Source: Pseudomonas sp. ANT_H12B
GTDB lineage: Bacteria; Pseudomonadota; Gammaproteobacteria; Pseudomonadales; Pseudomonadaceae
NCBI RefSeq assembly: GCF_008369325.1
Contig: NZ_VOBI01000003.1
Span: 124,001 to 188,000, forward strand
DNA: 64,000 nucleotides
Reading direction: 5' to 3'
The notes below the pieces were generated by a model that saw nothing but the letters and a program-made list of their open reading frames with translations, ran no database searches and was not told where the DNA came from. The position numbers and the translations under genes were made by a program. Shown piece after piece: positions 26,958-36,331 of the stretch (position 1 is the stretch's first letter; each line of letters starts with the position of its first letter).

Positions 26958-27533
26958 ATGATCCAACAGTTGCCCGACATTGTGACGCTGGTCGTGCGCC
27001 ACTGCGTGCGGACCGTGCAGCTTGAGCCATATGAAGCCTGGTTACGCCGAACCATAGATGCTGCAAAGCAGTTCGAAGGCCACCTGGGTGTAGATGTCAT
27101 GCGTGCCCCAGGTGCAGGTTTGGCTAGCTTCACTATCGTATTGCGTTTTAGCACTACCCAGCGGTTGCAGGCATGGCTCGATTCGGTCGAGCGCCAAGAG
27201 CTGATCAATGAGGCGCTTCCGCTGCTGGTAGAAGGTGATCAGACAGGTGTCAGTACGGCAAATGAATTCTGGTTCAGCCCGACCGAGCAGCACACGCAAC
27301 CGCCGCGTTGGAAACAGGTCTGCGTAACCTTTCTGGTGATCTTACCTCTCAGCCTACTGATTCCCCTGACGTGGCGCCCAGTATTCACAAACATCCCCTG
27401 GCTGGGTGGTTACTTTGCCAGCAACCTTCTGATCACAGCCACCATTGTTCTACTGGTGGTTTACGTTTTCATGCCCATGGTCACCGGCTGGTTCGCTGGC
27501 TGGCTAAGTGACGATGACGGAGCGAGGTCATGA
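26958..27533 (+). CDS. Antibiotic-biosynthesis-monooxygenase (ABM) domain membrane protein
   Basis: 191 residues. An N-terminal ABM-like ferredoxin fold (about 8-100: VTLVVRHCVRTVQLEPYEAW, FEGHLGVDVMRAPGAG) is followed by two transmembrane helices (about 120-138 and 150-172) and a short basic tail. GGGAG precedes the ATG and the stop overlaps the amidohydrolase start (27530-27533). The function is unknown; fusion of an ABM domain to the membrane is a recurrent bacterial architecture. Confidence 0.8.
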   Translation: MIQQLPDIVTLVVRHCVRTVQLEPYEAWLRRTIDAAKQFEGHLGVDVMRAPGAGLASFTIVLRFSTTQRLQAWLDSVERQELINEALPLLVEGDQTGVSTANEFWFSPTEQHTQPPRWKQVCVTFLVILPLSLLIPLTWRPVFTNIPWLGGYFASNLLITATIVLLVVYVFMPMVTGWFAGWLSDDDGARS

Positions 27534-29509
27534 CAAATAAACCAACAGACCAGGGCCGGCGAGGGTTTATCGCCGCTGGATCTTTGATCGGCGCTGCCGG
27601 CGCTCTGTGGTCGACGTTTCCGTTTGCAGCAGCCGCAGGCTCAACGTCCTCAACTATCTCAGGAGGCAACATGACTGCTGACATCATTTTCTACAATGGC
27701 GATCTGCACACGGTGGATAGAGAAAAACCGCGAGCCAACGCCGTGGCGATCAAGGATGGCAAGTTTGTTGCTGTCGGCAGCGATGCCGAGGCCATGGCGT
27801 TTCGTGGTGCCGCAACCCAGGTTGTTGATTTACAAGGGCGCACGGTGATCCCCGGGTTAAACGACTCTCACCTTCATCTGATCCGTGGTGGCCTCAATTA
27901 CAATCTGGAGTTGCGCTGGGAAGGGGTGCCTTCGTTGGCTGATGCGCTGCGTATGCTCAAGGTTCAGGCAGACCGCACCCCCACGCCGCAATGGGTACGG
28001 GTGGTAGGGGGATGGAATGAATTCCAGTTTGCCGAACGGAGAATGCCAACGCTCGATGAGCTTAACCAGGCTGCACCGGATACGCCGGTGTTTGTTCTGC
28101 ATCTGTATGACAGGGCTTTATTGAACCGCGCCGCGTTACGAGTGGTTGGGTATACGCGCAACACGCCCAATCCTCCGGGCGGCGAAATTCAGCGCGACGC
28201 CAATGGCGAGCCGACCGGGATGTTGGTAGCGCGACCTAATGCGATGATTCTCTACTCAACGCTCGCAAAAGGTCCGACGCTGCCTATCGAATATCAAATC
28301 AACTCCACGCGCCAGTTCATGCGGGAACTGAATCGGCTGGGTGTGACCAGTGCCATCGATGCGGGTGGTGGCTTCCAGAATTATCCGGATGATTACCAGG
28401 TGGTGCGCGACCTCGCGAAGAACGATCAGCTTACGGTGCGTATCGCCTACAACTTGTTTACCCAGAAACCCAAGGAAGAACTGGCAGACTTTCAAAGCTG
28501 GACCAAGCAAGTGAAGCCTGGAGATGGCGACGATTTTTTCCGCCACAACGGTGCGGGCGAAATGTTGGTGTTCTCTGCGGCAGATTTCGAAGACTTTCTT
28601 GAGCCGCGTCCGGACCTTGCGCCGCAAATGGAGGCGGATCTAGAGCCAGTGGTGCGTCACTTGGTGGAACACCGTTGGCCGTTCCGCTTGCATGCAACCT
28701 ATGACGAATCCATCTCGCGCATGTTGGATGTGTTCGAACGGGTCAATCAGGATATTCCCTTCAACGGTTTGCCATGGTTCTTCGATCACGCTGAAACCAT
28801 TACCCCGCGCAACATCGAGCGTGTGCGAGCTTTAGGTGGAGGCATCGCAATTCAGGATCGCATGGCATTCCAAGGTGAGTACTTTGTTGACCGCTACGGC
28901 AGCAAGGCGGCGGAGCAGACGCCGCCGATTCAACGGATGCTCGCCGAGGGCGTACCAGTGGGTGCGGGCACTGACGCAACGCGGGTATCCAGTTACAACC
29001 CCTGGACCTCGCTTTACTGGTTGGTCAGCGGTAAGACCGTGGGAGGCATGGAACTGTACCCTGAAGGCTTGTCCCGCGCAGTCGCACTTGAACTCTTTAC
29101 CCATGGCAGTGCTTGGTTTTCGTCGGAGCAGGGCAAGAAAGGCCAACTAAAAGTAGGCCAGTTGGCAGACCTGATCGCGCTTAACGCCGATTTTTTCAAC
29201 GTCGAGGAAGAACAGATCAAGTGGATGGAATCGGTGCTGACGGTGGTCGGTGGCAAAGTGGTTTATGCCACTGGGGAGTTTAGGCCGTTGTCCCCCGGTG
29301 AAATACCCGTGATGCCGGATTGGTCCCCCGTGGCGCTTGTGCCTGGGCATTGGAAACCAAGCGCTCCCCTGCAGGCAAGCGTTCATCAATGCTCGGGGCC
29401 TTGTGCTGTTCACGCACATCAGCATGGCCGAGTGAGGACGTCATCAGTCCCGATCAGCGATTATCAGGGTTTCTGGGGCGCTTTTGGATGTTCGTGCTTT
29501 GCGTTCTGA
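27530..29509 (+). CDS. Tat-exported amidohydrolase (YtcJ/amidohydrolase 3 type)
   Basis: 659 residues. A twin-arginine signal (DQGRRGFIAAGSLIG, residues 8-22) precedes the amidohydrolase domain. Motifs are the metal-binding NDSHLHLIRGG (H114, H116), PFRLHATYD, FDHAETI and GTDATRVSSYNPW. Members hydrolyse C-N bonds in amides or cyclic compounds; the substrate is unknown. The Tat signal places it in the periplasm, possibly folded with its metal. The start overlaps the ABM gene and the end overlaps the presumed MFS start by 26 bases, so the cluster is tightly coupled. The last 40 residues look less conserved. Confidence 0.88.
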   Translation: MTNKPTDQGRRGFIAAGSLIGAAGALWSTFPFAAAAGSTSSTISGGNMTADIIFYNGDLHTVDREKPRANAVAIKDGKFVAVGSDAEAMAFRGAATQVVDLQGRTVIPGLNDSHLHLIRGGLNYNLELRWEGVPSLADALRMLKVQADRTPTPQWVRVVGGWNEFQFAERRMPTLDELNQAAPDTPVFVLHLYDRALLNRAALRVVGYTRNTPNPPGGEIQRDANGEPTGMLVARPNAMILYSTLAKGPTLPIEYQINSTRQFMRELNRLGVTSAIDAGGGFQNYPDDYQVVRDLAKNDQLTVRIAYNLFTQKPKEELADFQSWTKQVKPGDGDDFFRHNGAGEMLVFSAADFEDFLEPRPDLAPQMEADLEPVVRHLVEHRWPFRLHATYDESISRMLDVFERVNQDIPFNGLPWFFDHAETITPRNIERVRALGGGIAIQDRMAFQGEYFVDRYGSKAAEQTPPIQRMLAEGVPVGAGTDATRVSSYNPWTSLYWLVSGKTVGGMELYPEGLSRAVALELFTHGSAWFSSEQGKKGQLKVGQLADLIALNADFFNVEEEQIKWMESVLTVVGGKVVYATGEFRPLSPGEIPVMPDWSPVALVPGHWKPSAPLQASVHQCSGPCAVHAHQHGRVRTSSVPISDYQGFWGAFGCSCFAF

Positions 29510-31118
29510 TAACGTGACATCGGCCCCTGTTGCATCCGCCTGGAGCCCGCTGCGCCATTCCACCTTTCGCTGGATCTGGATCGCGAGCATCGCCTCAAAC
29601 ATCGGCACCTGGATGCACGAAGTGGGTGCAGGGTGGTTGATGACGAGTCTTTCAGCAAATCCGATTGCGGTCGCTTTGGTGCAAGTGGCCGGAGCCGCGC
29701 CGATGTTCTTCCTGGCGTTGCCTGCCGGTGCTTTGGCAGATGTGATAGACAAAAGACGCTTTCTGCTGGCAGTCCAGCTCTGGATGGCGGCTACGGCGCT
29801 CACTCTGACGTTATTGACGGCTGCGGGGCTGGTGACGGTGCCCCTGCTGTTGGGCATCACTGCCTGCATGGGTATTGGCACAGCGTTGATGATGCCCGCC
29901 TGGTCGGCACTCACCCCGGAGTTGGTCGGCAAGTCAGAGCTGCCCGCTGCCATAGCGCTGTCCAGTGTCGGGATCAACGTCGCTCGGGCAATTGGTCCGG
30001 CCATCGCCGGGATACTGATCAGCCTCAGTGGCCCGTGGCTTACCTTTGCGCTGAACACAGTATCTTTTGTGGCGGTAATTGCGGTGCTCTTCTTCTGGAA
30101 AAGACAAGTCGAACCCTCTGTGCTGCCGGCGGAACGCCTGGTAGGTGCAATGCGCGCCGGGTTGGTATTCAGTCTTGAGTCGCCCCCGTTAAAACGGGCT
30201 CTGGCGCGAACGTTCGCGTTCTTCCTGGGCGCTAGTGCCGGAATGGCTCTGCTTCCCTTGCTGGTGCGTGGCGAGATGCAGGGCACCGCCATGGACTTCG
30301 GGCTTTTGCTGGGCAGCGTTGGGGTTGGCGCCTTGGTCGGGGCGGCGGCATTGCCAGCGATTCGCTCCCGCATCAGCAACCACTTGCTGGTCATTGTCGC
30401 CAGCCTGGTTTACGCCGGGGTGTTGGCCGCGCTGGCATTGCTACGCGACCTGATCTGGTTAATACCGATCATGGCGTTCAGCGGTGCGGCCTGGATTGCT
30501 GTGCTATCGAGCTTGCAGATCGCCGTCCAGACCTCAGTGCCTTCCTGGGTCAGGGCGCGAGTACTCTCGGTCTATATTCTCGTATTCTTCGGCAGCATGG
30601 CTGCAGGCGGAGTGCTGTGGGGCGCCGTCGCTAGCCACTACGACATAGGCTTCGCGTTGCTTTGCGCCAGTGTCACTCTGATTGTTGGAATGCTCTTGAC
30701 GCTGCGACTGACGTTGCCGGTGACCGAGGCTGAAGACATTACTCCTTCGCTGCATTGGCCAGCACCCGCCCCGCCGAAGGAAGAGGACAGCGATCGTGGA
30801 CCGGTGATGGTGACGTTGGAATACGCTATCAATCAAGCAGATGCCGAGCAGTTCACGCGGGCCATGCAAGAGGTCCGGGCGATGCGCAGGCGCAGTGGGG
30901 CGCTGACGTGGGGACTGGTGCAGAACACCGAGACCCCTGATAACTGGTTGGAGTTCTTTGTTGATGGCTCCTGGCTGGAGCACATGCGTCATCATGGGCG
31001 TGTCACCAAGGCCGACCAGCGTATCGAATCAGCTGCGCGACGTTATCAGCAGCCGGGCGTGGAGCTTGTGATAAGCACCACCTCATGCACGCAGCGCGTC
31101 GCTGATTACCGGCCGTGA
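29484..31118 (+). CDS. MFS transporter (EntS-like) with C-terminal ABM-like domain
   Basis: 544 residues. A 12-segment MFS_3 (enterobactin-exporter type) part spans about 15-415 (STFRWIWIASIASNIGTWMH, ALADVIDKRRFLLAVQ, SALTPELVGKSELPAAIALS). A soluble tail of about 110 residues follows (VMVTLEYAINQADAEQFTRA, WGLVQNTETPDNWLEFFVDG) with an ABM/dimeric alpha-beta-barrel look. The frame begins at a TTG (29484); a GTG at 29514 is the alternative, and neither has a strong ribosome-binding site. The stop overlaps the next gene's GTG. It likely exports or imports the substrate or product of the adjacent hydrolases. Confidence 0.82.
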   Translation: MDVRALRSDNVTSAPVASAWSPLRHSTFRWIWIASIASNIGTWMHEVGAGWLMTSLSANPIAVALVQVAGAAPMFFLALPAGALADVIDKRRFLLAVQLWMAATALTLTLLTAAGLVTVPLLLGITACMGIGTALMMPAWSALTPELVGKSELPAAIALSSVGINVARAIGPAIAGILISLSGPWLTFALNTVSFVAVIAVLFFWKRQVEPSVLPAERLVGAMRAGLVFSLESPPLKRALARTFAFFLGASAGMALLPLLVRGEMQGTAMDFGLLLGSVGVGALVGAAALPAIRSRISNHLLVIVASLVYAGVLAALALLRDLIWLIPIMAFSGAAWIAVLSSLQIAVQTSVPSWVRARVLSVYILVFFGSMAAGGVLWGAVASHYDIGFALLCASVTLIVGMLLTLRLTLPVTEAEDITPSLHWPAPAPPKEEDSDRGPVMVTLEYAINQADAEQFTRAMQEVRAMRRRSGALTWGLVQNTETPDNWLEFFVDGSWLEHMRHHGRVTKADQRIESAARRYQQPGVELVISTTSCTQRVADYRP

Positions 31119-31891
31119 GTTACCAGGTCTGTTTTATTCAGGGCGACTGGTTGGCCTCGGCGGTATGGGACAAATTCGAGCGCCACTTCAAGGCCTGTGG
31201 CTACGCCTGCTGTGTCCTGTCGTTGCCAGCCCAAGGCGAGCAAGGTTGGTACCGAGTTCTGCACGGCAAGGATGCCAGATCATCGCCCCTTAAATGTCTG
31301 GTGGACTTCTACGCTGAACAGATTGCTGCCTTCCCGGCACCGCCTGTTCTGATTGGCCATGCGCTGGGCGGGCTGGTCGTTCAACTGCTGCTGGACCGTG
31401 GTCTGGGGGTGGCGGGCATCGCGATAGCTCCGCGCCGACCTCAGCGGGTCTTTCCGGACATTCTTTCGTTGCTGCAGATACTGTCGACAAGAGCTGAACG
31501 GCTGCAGGGCATGCGCTTTCTGCACATGACGCCTGCGCAATTCTCCCGCCGCATGGGGCATCCGGCATCCCGGCAGACAACCGGTCCGCTATATGAACAG
31601 TTTGTTGGTAGAGTCCCGCAAAAACTGATGACAACGGTAGCATTAGGCGTGGGTAGCAGACTGCTCTTCAACCACGAGCGCGGGCCCTTGTTACTGATTT
31701 CCGGTGGCGATGATCGTATGGTTGCCAGTTCTGTAGTTTTGGCCAACTATCTCTATCAGAGACGGTCGTTGGCGCCGACAGATTTCATCTCGTTTCCCGG
31801 CTACGGGCACCTGCTCATAACGCAGCCGGGTTGGGAGCATGTCGCGGATCGAATCATTGAATGGCTTCAGCGACAGTTGGGCCGGTTTTGA
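31115..31891 (+). CDS. Alpha/beta hydrolase
   Basis: 258 residues, GTG start overlapping the MFS stop. The fold pattern is clear: oxyanion and elbow region VLIGHALGGLVVQLLL, in which the nucleophile position in G-H-x-x-G is Ala rather than Ser, the acid region LLLISGGDDRMV, and the C-terminal catalytic His in PGYGHLLI. The missing Ser makes ordinary esterase activity doubtful. Last enzyme gene before the two-component system. Confidence 0.8.
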   Translation: MSYQVCFIQGDWLASAVWDKFERHFKACGYACCVLSLPAQGEQGWYRVLHGKDARSSPLKCLVDFYAEQIAAFPAPPVLIGHALGGLVVQLLLDRGLGVAGIAIAPRRPQRVFPDILSLLQILSTRAERLQGMRFLHMTPAQFSRRMGHPASRQTTGPLYEQFVGRVPQKLMTTVALGVGSRLLFNHERGPLLLISGGDDRMVASSVVLANYLYQRRSLAPTDFISFPGYGHLLITQPGWEHVADRIIEWLQRQLGRF

Positions 31892-31943
31892 TGCCCCCCA
31901 TATGTAGTACTCAATACAAAACGCGTGCTAGCGCGTGCCGTAG

Positions 31944-34900
31944 GTGCATTCCTTGCGAATATACGTGGTTTTGCTGCTGAGCTTCGTGCTTGGTAGCCTT
32001 GTGTGCTCAAGTGTAGCGGCGGGCATCTCGGATGAAATGGACCATCGCCGCTGGACCACCAGCGACCAGGGCCCCAGCTCAGTGGGAGCGCTTGAGCAAA
32101 CCGCTGATGGATACCTTTGGTTGGGTACTCATGATTCCTTGTATCGCTTCGATGGTTTTGAGTTCGAGAAATTCGCGCCTGCTGACGGTGAGCAGCTAGG
32201 CGTGGTCTCGGCGCTTCTCAGCTCCAACGAAGGTCTGTGGGTGGGGTTTCGTACCGGTGGGGCCCGTTTGATCAATGCAAACGGCGTGATTCAACCGGTT
32301 GATCCAGGCCTTCCGGGCGGAGTGGTGTACAGCTTGGCCGAGGACCAGCAAGGACAAGTTTGGGTCGCAGCGGATGATGGGCTCGCCCGACATGACGGTG
32401 CGGGTTGGCACTTGGTTGGCAAGGAGGCGGGCTTTCCCGACCGCCATGCCCGAGCGGTGCACGTGGATGCAGAGGGCTATGTCTGGGCAGCGAGTGAAGA
32501 GGCAATATATACGCTTCCCCCAGGGGCATCTGCGTTCATGGAGATTGGCATCAAGAGTCAATCGATCAGCAAAATAGTATCGTCCCCTGCAGGCGACATA
32601 TGGATAACTGATCGTTCCAGGGACCATCTACTGCGTCTGAAAAAAACAGGCTATGCCGACATTGAGTTTGAAGAGATACCGGCATCACGCACGGTCAGTA
32701 TCGTTCTGGACGAGCAGGGAGACGCTTGGCTGGGCACGCTAGGATCCGGTGTGCATCACTTGGTTGCCGGGGAGCCGCCCAAGTCTGCCGAGGATCAGGG
32801 TGCAATCAACTCATACACCGTTCGCGATGGACTCAGCTCCGACAATATATTGGCCCAGCTAATCGACCGTAATGGCACCCTATGGGTGGGTACGGATGCG
32901 GGCCTGGACCGACTCAAGCGTAAAACACTGTCTCACCTCGCTCTGCCTAGCGGCGCAGGCAGTCATGCATTGGCAGTAAGCGGTGATGGTTCGTTATGGA
33001 TCGGCTCCGACAAAGGCCAGCTAATGGGCCTTCGAGGCGACAGCCATTCCACCTTTGAGTTGGATATGCCTATCACCACATTGGTAAATAGTCAGCAACA
33101 CGGCTTGTTGATTGGTGGGTATCGGGGGGTTTACTCGCTTTCAGGCGATGGTCCGGTGCGCATCGCAACCTTACCTGTCGAATCCGCCCGCGAGGCTGCC
33201 ATAAGGGCGATGACGGTAGGAAAGAATGGGGATATATGGGTCTCAATCAACCGTGCAGGGCTTTTCGTATGGGCTGATCAGCAATGGCGACGTACTGAGC
33301 CGGTCAGTGATTCCGAACGGCAGGTAATGCCTGTCAGCGCGTCCCGAGACCTGACGGGCAAGCTGTGGTTCGGCTACCGGGATAATCTTCTGGTGTCCGT
33401 TGATGAGCAGAAGACCGTACGCTGGAGCGACCAGCAAGGTTTGAACATCGGCCATGCCACGGCGATGCTGCATTTGCCCGGACGCACCTGGGTAGGTGGT
33501 CAACATGGCTTGGCGTATCTCAAGGATGGACGCTTTCATCGCCTGGATCTACCGGCTGCCGGACCCTTTCAGAATATCTACGGGCTCGTTGCCGTACCGG
33601 CTGATAAAAACGCAGCCGAATCCGGGATGGATATCTGGGTACACAGTCGCGGTGGCATCTTCAAACTGCCTGCAGCAGAGATCGAGCGGGTGATAGCGGG
33701 CGGTGACACACTCTTGTACAGCTCGCACGATCACATTGGCCGGCTGCCCATGGATCCATTCAAAGTATTGCCGTTGCCCACTGCGGTCTACACGGACGAA
33801 GGCTTGCTATGGTTCACTACCGGAGACGGCGTCGTCCGTGTTGATCCATACCAGCCACCGGGTATGGCACTACCACCCGCCGTCACGATCAAGGCGCTGA
33901 CAGTCGATGGAAATGATTTTGATATCTCCGCCGCCCCCGTTCGGTTATCAGCTGCGCCGAAAAAGTTGGTTATTACCTATTCAGCTCTGAATCTCGCCTC
34001 ACCAGAGACCATGCGCTTTCAATACCGGCTGAATGGCCATGATTCGCAATGGGTCGACGCTGGGCGCTCCAGGCAAGCGGCTTTTTCACGCCTGCACCCG
34101 GGTGATTACGAATTCCAGGTCCGTGCGCTTGGCGAGAATGGGCATTTCAACCCCCCTGACGCGGGGTTAACCGTCAGCATTCCTCAGGTTTTCTATTTAC
34201 GCCCAGGATTCTTGCTGATCTTTTCAGTAGCGCTGCTGACGTTTGTGTTCTGGATATCCCGCGTTTATACACAACGGGAAAAGGCAGCCCTTAGGACCCG
34301 CCTTGAGGAGCGCTTTCAGGAGCGCGAGCGCATCGCGCGCGAGTTGCATGACACCTTGCTGCAAAGCGTTCAGGGAATGATGCTCAGCTTTCAGGCGGTC
34401 GCGGACAGTCTGCCGGAGGGATCCCGTGCTCGCCATTCGATGGAGCGGGCGCTGGACCGGGCCGAGCAGGTGATTGCTGAGGGCCGCGACCGAATCACAG
34501 GTTTGCGTGGCCAGATGGCGCCATCTGAAGATTTAGCCGTTGCGTTTCAAGCTTTAAAGCTGGAGGCCGGCGTTCCTTTTTCTGCAACCTACCACGTTAG
34601 CAACTTGGGTGAACCGCTGGCGCTGCTGAACGAAGTTCGTGATGCTTTTTACCAGGTGGGCAGAGAAGCGGTTTCCAATTCGCTTCGCCATGCGCAGGCT
34701 ACTCGGATTACCGTTACCTTCACCTACGCGCCGGGCACGTTCGAGATGCTTGTTGTCGACAATGGGGTGGGCATTGATCCGCTCTATCAGAGAATGCACG
34801 GGCGGCCTGAACACGGTGGGCTCAGAGGCATGTATGAACGAGCCAGTAGAATTGATGCAACCCTGGCGATAGTTAGCAACCCCCAGAGCGGTACGCGCAT

Positions 34901-34979
34901 TACTCTCTCACTGCCTGGCGCCGCGGCCTATGAAAACTCGGTTGGCCGTAAACAGAATCGCTCGAGCAGGGCAGGATAA
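31944..34979 (+). CDS. Hybrid-type sensor kinase with periplasmic beta-propeller (Reg_prop, Y_Y_Y, HisKA_3)
   Basis: 1011 residues, GTG start. A signal peptide (1-26, ending SSVAA) is followed by about 600 residues of two-component-propeller repeats (DGYLWLGTHDSLYRFDG, GQVWVAADDGLARHDG, GTLWVGTDAGLDRLKR). A Y_Y_Y domain lies at about 660-745 and a transmembrane helix at about 752-772. The HisKA_3 domain has H802 (IARELHDTLLQSVQGMM), and a NarL-type HATPase with VDNGVGIDP and GLRGMYERA ends the protein. The large periplasmic propeller probably binds a ligand. The next gene is its LuxR-type regulator. This architecture is best known from Bacteroidetes glycan utilisation and Xanthomonadales. Confidence 0.9.
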   Translation: MHSLRIYVVLLLSFVLGSLVCSSVAAGISDEMDHRRWTTSDQGPSSVGALEQTADGYLWLGTHDSLYRFDGFEFEKFAPADGEQLGVVSALLSSNEGLWVGFRTGGARLINANGVIQPVDPGLPGGVVYSLAEDQQGQVWVAADDGLARHDGAGWHLVGKEAGFPDRHARAVHVDAEGYVWAASEEAIYTLPPGASAFMEIGIKSQSISKIVSSPAGDIWITDRSRDHLLRLKKTGYADIEFEEIPASRTVSIVLDEQGDAWLGTLGSGVHHLVAGEPPKSAEDQGAINSYTVRDGLSSDNILAQLIDRNGTLWVGTDAGLDRLKRKTLSHLALPSGAGSHALAVSGDGSLWIGSDKGQLMGLRGDSHSTFELDMPITTLVNSQQHGLLIGGYRGVYSLSGDGPVRIATLPVESAREAAIRAMTVGKNGDIWVSINRAGLFVWADQQWRRTEPVSDSERQVMPVSASRDLTGKLWFGYRDNLLVSVDEQKTVRWSDQQGLNIGHATAMLHLPGRTWVGGQHGLAYLKDGRFHRLDLPAAGPFQNIYGLVAVPADKNAAESGMDIWVHSRGGIFKLPAAEIERVIAGGDTLLYSSHDHIGRLPMDPFKVLPLPTAVYTDEGLLWFTTGDGVVRVDPYQPPGMALPPAVTIKALTVDGNDFDISAAPVRLSAAPKKLVITYSALNLASPETMRFQYRLNGHDSQWVDAGRSRQAAFSRLHPGDYEFQVRALGENGHFNPPDAGLTVSIPQVFYLRPGFLLIFSVALLTFVFWISRVYTQREKAALRTRLEERFQERERIARELHDTLLQSVQGMMLSFQAVADSLPEGSRARHSMERALDRAEQVIAEGRDRITGLRGQMAPSEDLAVAFQALKLEAGVPFSATYHVSNLGEPLALLNEVRDAFYQVGREAVSNSLRHAQATRITVTFTYAPGTFEMLVVDNGVGIDPLYQRMHGRPEHGGLRGMYERASRIDATLAIVSNPQSGTRITLSLPGAAAYENSVGRKQNRSSRAG

Positions 34980-34983
34980 ACCT

Positions 34984-35622
34984 ATGGTAGATCACAAGAG
35001 GCCCATCACCGTGCTGATAGTGGATGACCATCCGCTGATACGGGAAGGTATTGAAGCAGTAGTGGGTGGTTATGACGATATCACCGTGGTGGGGGGAGCC
35101 TCTAACGGGCTTGAGGCAATCCGGTTATACCGAACGACGCAACCAGACGTCACGCTTATGGATGTACAGATGCCTGAGCTAAACGGAATTGGCGCCATCA
35201 GCTCCATCATGTCCGAGTTCCCGCAAGCTCGTATTGCTGTGCTCACTACCTACCGAGGGGATGTAAGGGCGTTACAAGCCATCAAGGCGGGGGCGCGAGG
35301 CTATCTTTTGAAAAGCACGTTGCGCCATGAGCTCATTGAAACCATACGTGCCCTGGCCGCCGGCAAACGCCGCTTCCCCCCAGAAATCGCGGCGGAATTG
35401 GCGGCTCACATGGACCAGGATGGTCTCACCAACAGAGAGGTTCAGGTGCTACAAAATGTCGCCGAAGGCTTGTCGAATAAGGAGACAGCCCTTGCACTGG
35501 CAATAGGTGAAGACACGGTGAAAGGGCATCTGCGAAATATAATGGAAAAGCTGGAAGCTCATAATCGGACTCACGCGGTGACTATCGGTATCCAGCGAGG
35601 GATTATCGATCTTCCGCAATAA
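34984..35622 (+). CDS. LuxR/NarL-family response regulator
   Basis: 212 residues from the ATG at 34984 (AGGA seven bases upstream), four bases after the kinase stop. The receiver has DD at 14-15, phospho-acceptor D60 (TLMDVQMPE) and K in GYLLKSTL. The C-terminal LuxR HTH is LTNREVQVLQNVAEGLSNKE with DTVKGHLRNIMEKL. It is the cognate partner of the propeller kinase and probably regulates the upstream hydrolase/MFS cluster. Confidence 0.92.
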   Translation: MVDHKRPITVLIVDDHPLIREGIEAVVGGYDDITVVGGASNGLEAIRLYRTTQPDVTLMDVQMPELNGIGAISSIMSEFPQARIAVLTTYRGDVRALQAIKAGARGYLLKSTLRHELIETIRALAAGKRRFPPEIAAELAAHMDQDGLTNREVQVLQNVAEGLSNKETALALAIGEDTVKGHLRNIMEKLEAHNRTHAVTIGIQRGIIDLPQ

Positions 35623-35760
35623 ATACCCCCCCTTTAGTGTTGGTTAATGCCAACTCGTTTGGGGCTGTGCGAGGCCCCGCCACAACACCATCCTGTGCTA
35701 CCCCATGGTGACGAGTTAAACGCGCCACCAAGATTTGATCCCGGCCTAGGAGCGTTAGCT

Positions 35761-36315
35761 ATGAACGGGAATACCAGCGCAGATTACTTACTGGACAACA
35801 CAGCCTCTGGTGGTCCCAACTATTTGAAACAGACGAGGCAACTGCTGACGTTGTTGATGGAGGCGGAGCGAGCCATTCAACGTGATCCGGACATCGCTTC
35901 GACTTATCTTAATCAGGCAATTGACTTGCTGGCAGTCGACAGTCAAAGCAGACCTTTGCCGAACAGAAACAGGGGGGGGTTGGCTCGATGGCAAATCTCC
36001 CGTGTAAACGAATACATAAATGAGCATGTCGACCATTGCATACGAACAACTGAACTGGCTTCGTTACTGAGTCTGAGCGTCAGTCATTTTTCGCATGCGT
36101 TCAAACAGACGACCGGAATGACTCCGCTGATGTATGTGACCGCCGCACGAGTGGAGGCAGCACGGCAATACATGCTGTGCTCAGCGCATTCCTTAAGTGT
36201 CATTGCGCTTAGCCATGGATTTTGCGACCAGTCGCACTTTTGCCGAGTATTCAGGCGCGAAACAGGCTTGTCGCCGCAAACCTGGCGAAAGCTGCATGCT
36301 GCAACCCCACTTTGA
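35761..36315 (+). CDS. AraC-family transcriptional regulator
   Basis: 184 residues from the ATG at 35761 (AGGAG eight bases upstream; an upstream ATG at 35647 lacks such a site). The N-terminal 75 residues are short and unlike a cupin effector domain. The C-terminal AraC domain (about 78-180) has two HTHs: RTTELASLLSLSVSHFSHAF and LSVIALSHGFCDQSHFCRVF with RRETGLSPQTWRK. It lies downstream of the two-component system and convergent with the porin gene. Confidence 0.87.
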   Translation: MNGNTSADYLLDNTASGGPNYLKQTRQLLTLLMEAERAIQRDPDIASTYLNQAIDLLAVDSQSRPLPNRNRGGLARWQISRVNEYINEHVDHCIRTTELASLLSLSVSHFSHAFKQTTGMTPLMYVTAARVEAARQYMLCSAHSLSVIALSHGFCDQSHFCRVFRRETGLSPQTWRKLHAATPL

Positions 36316-36331
36316 CCCTCGCTCTACATGT

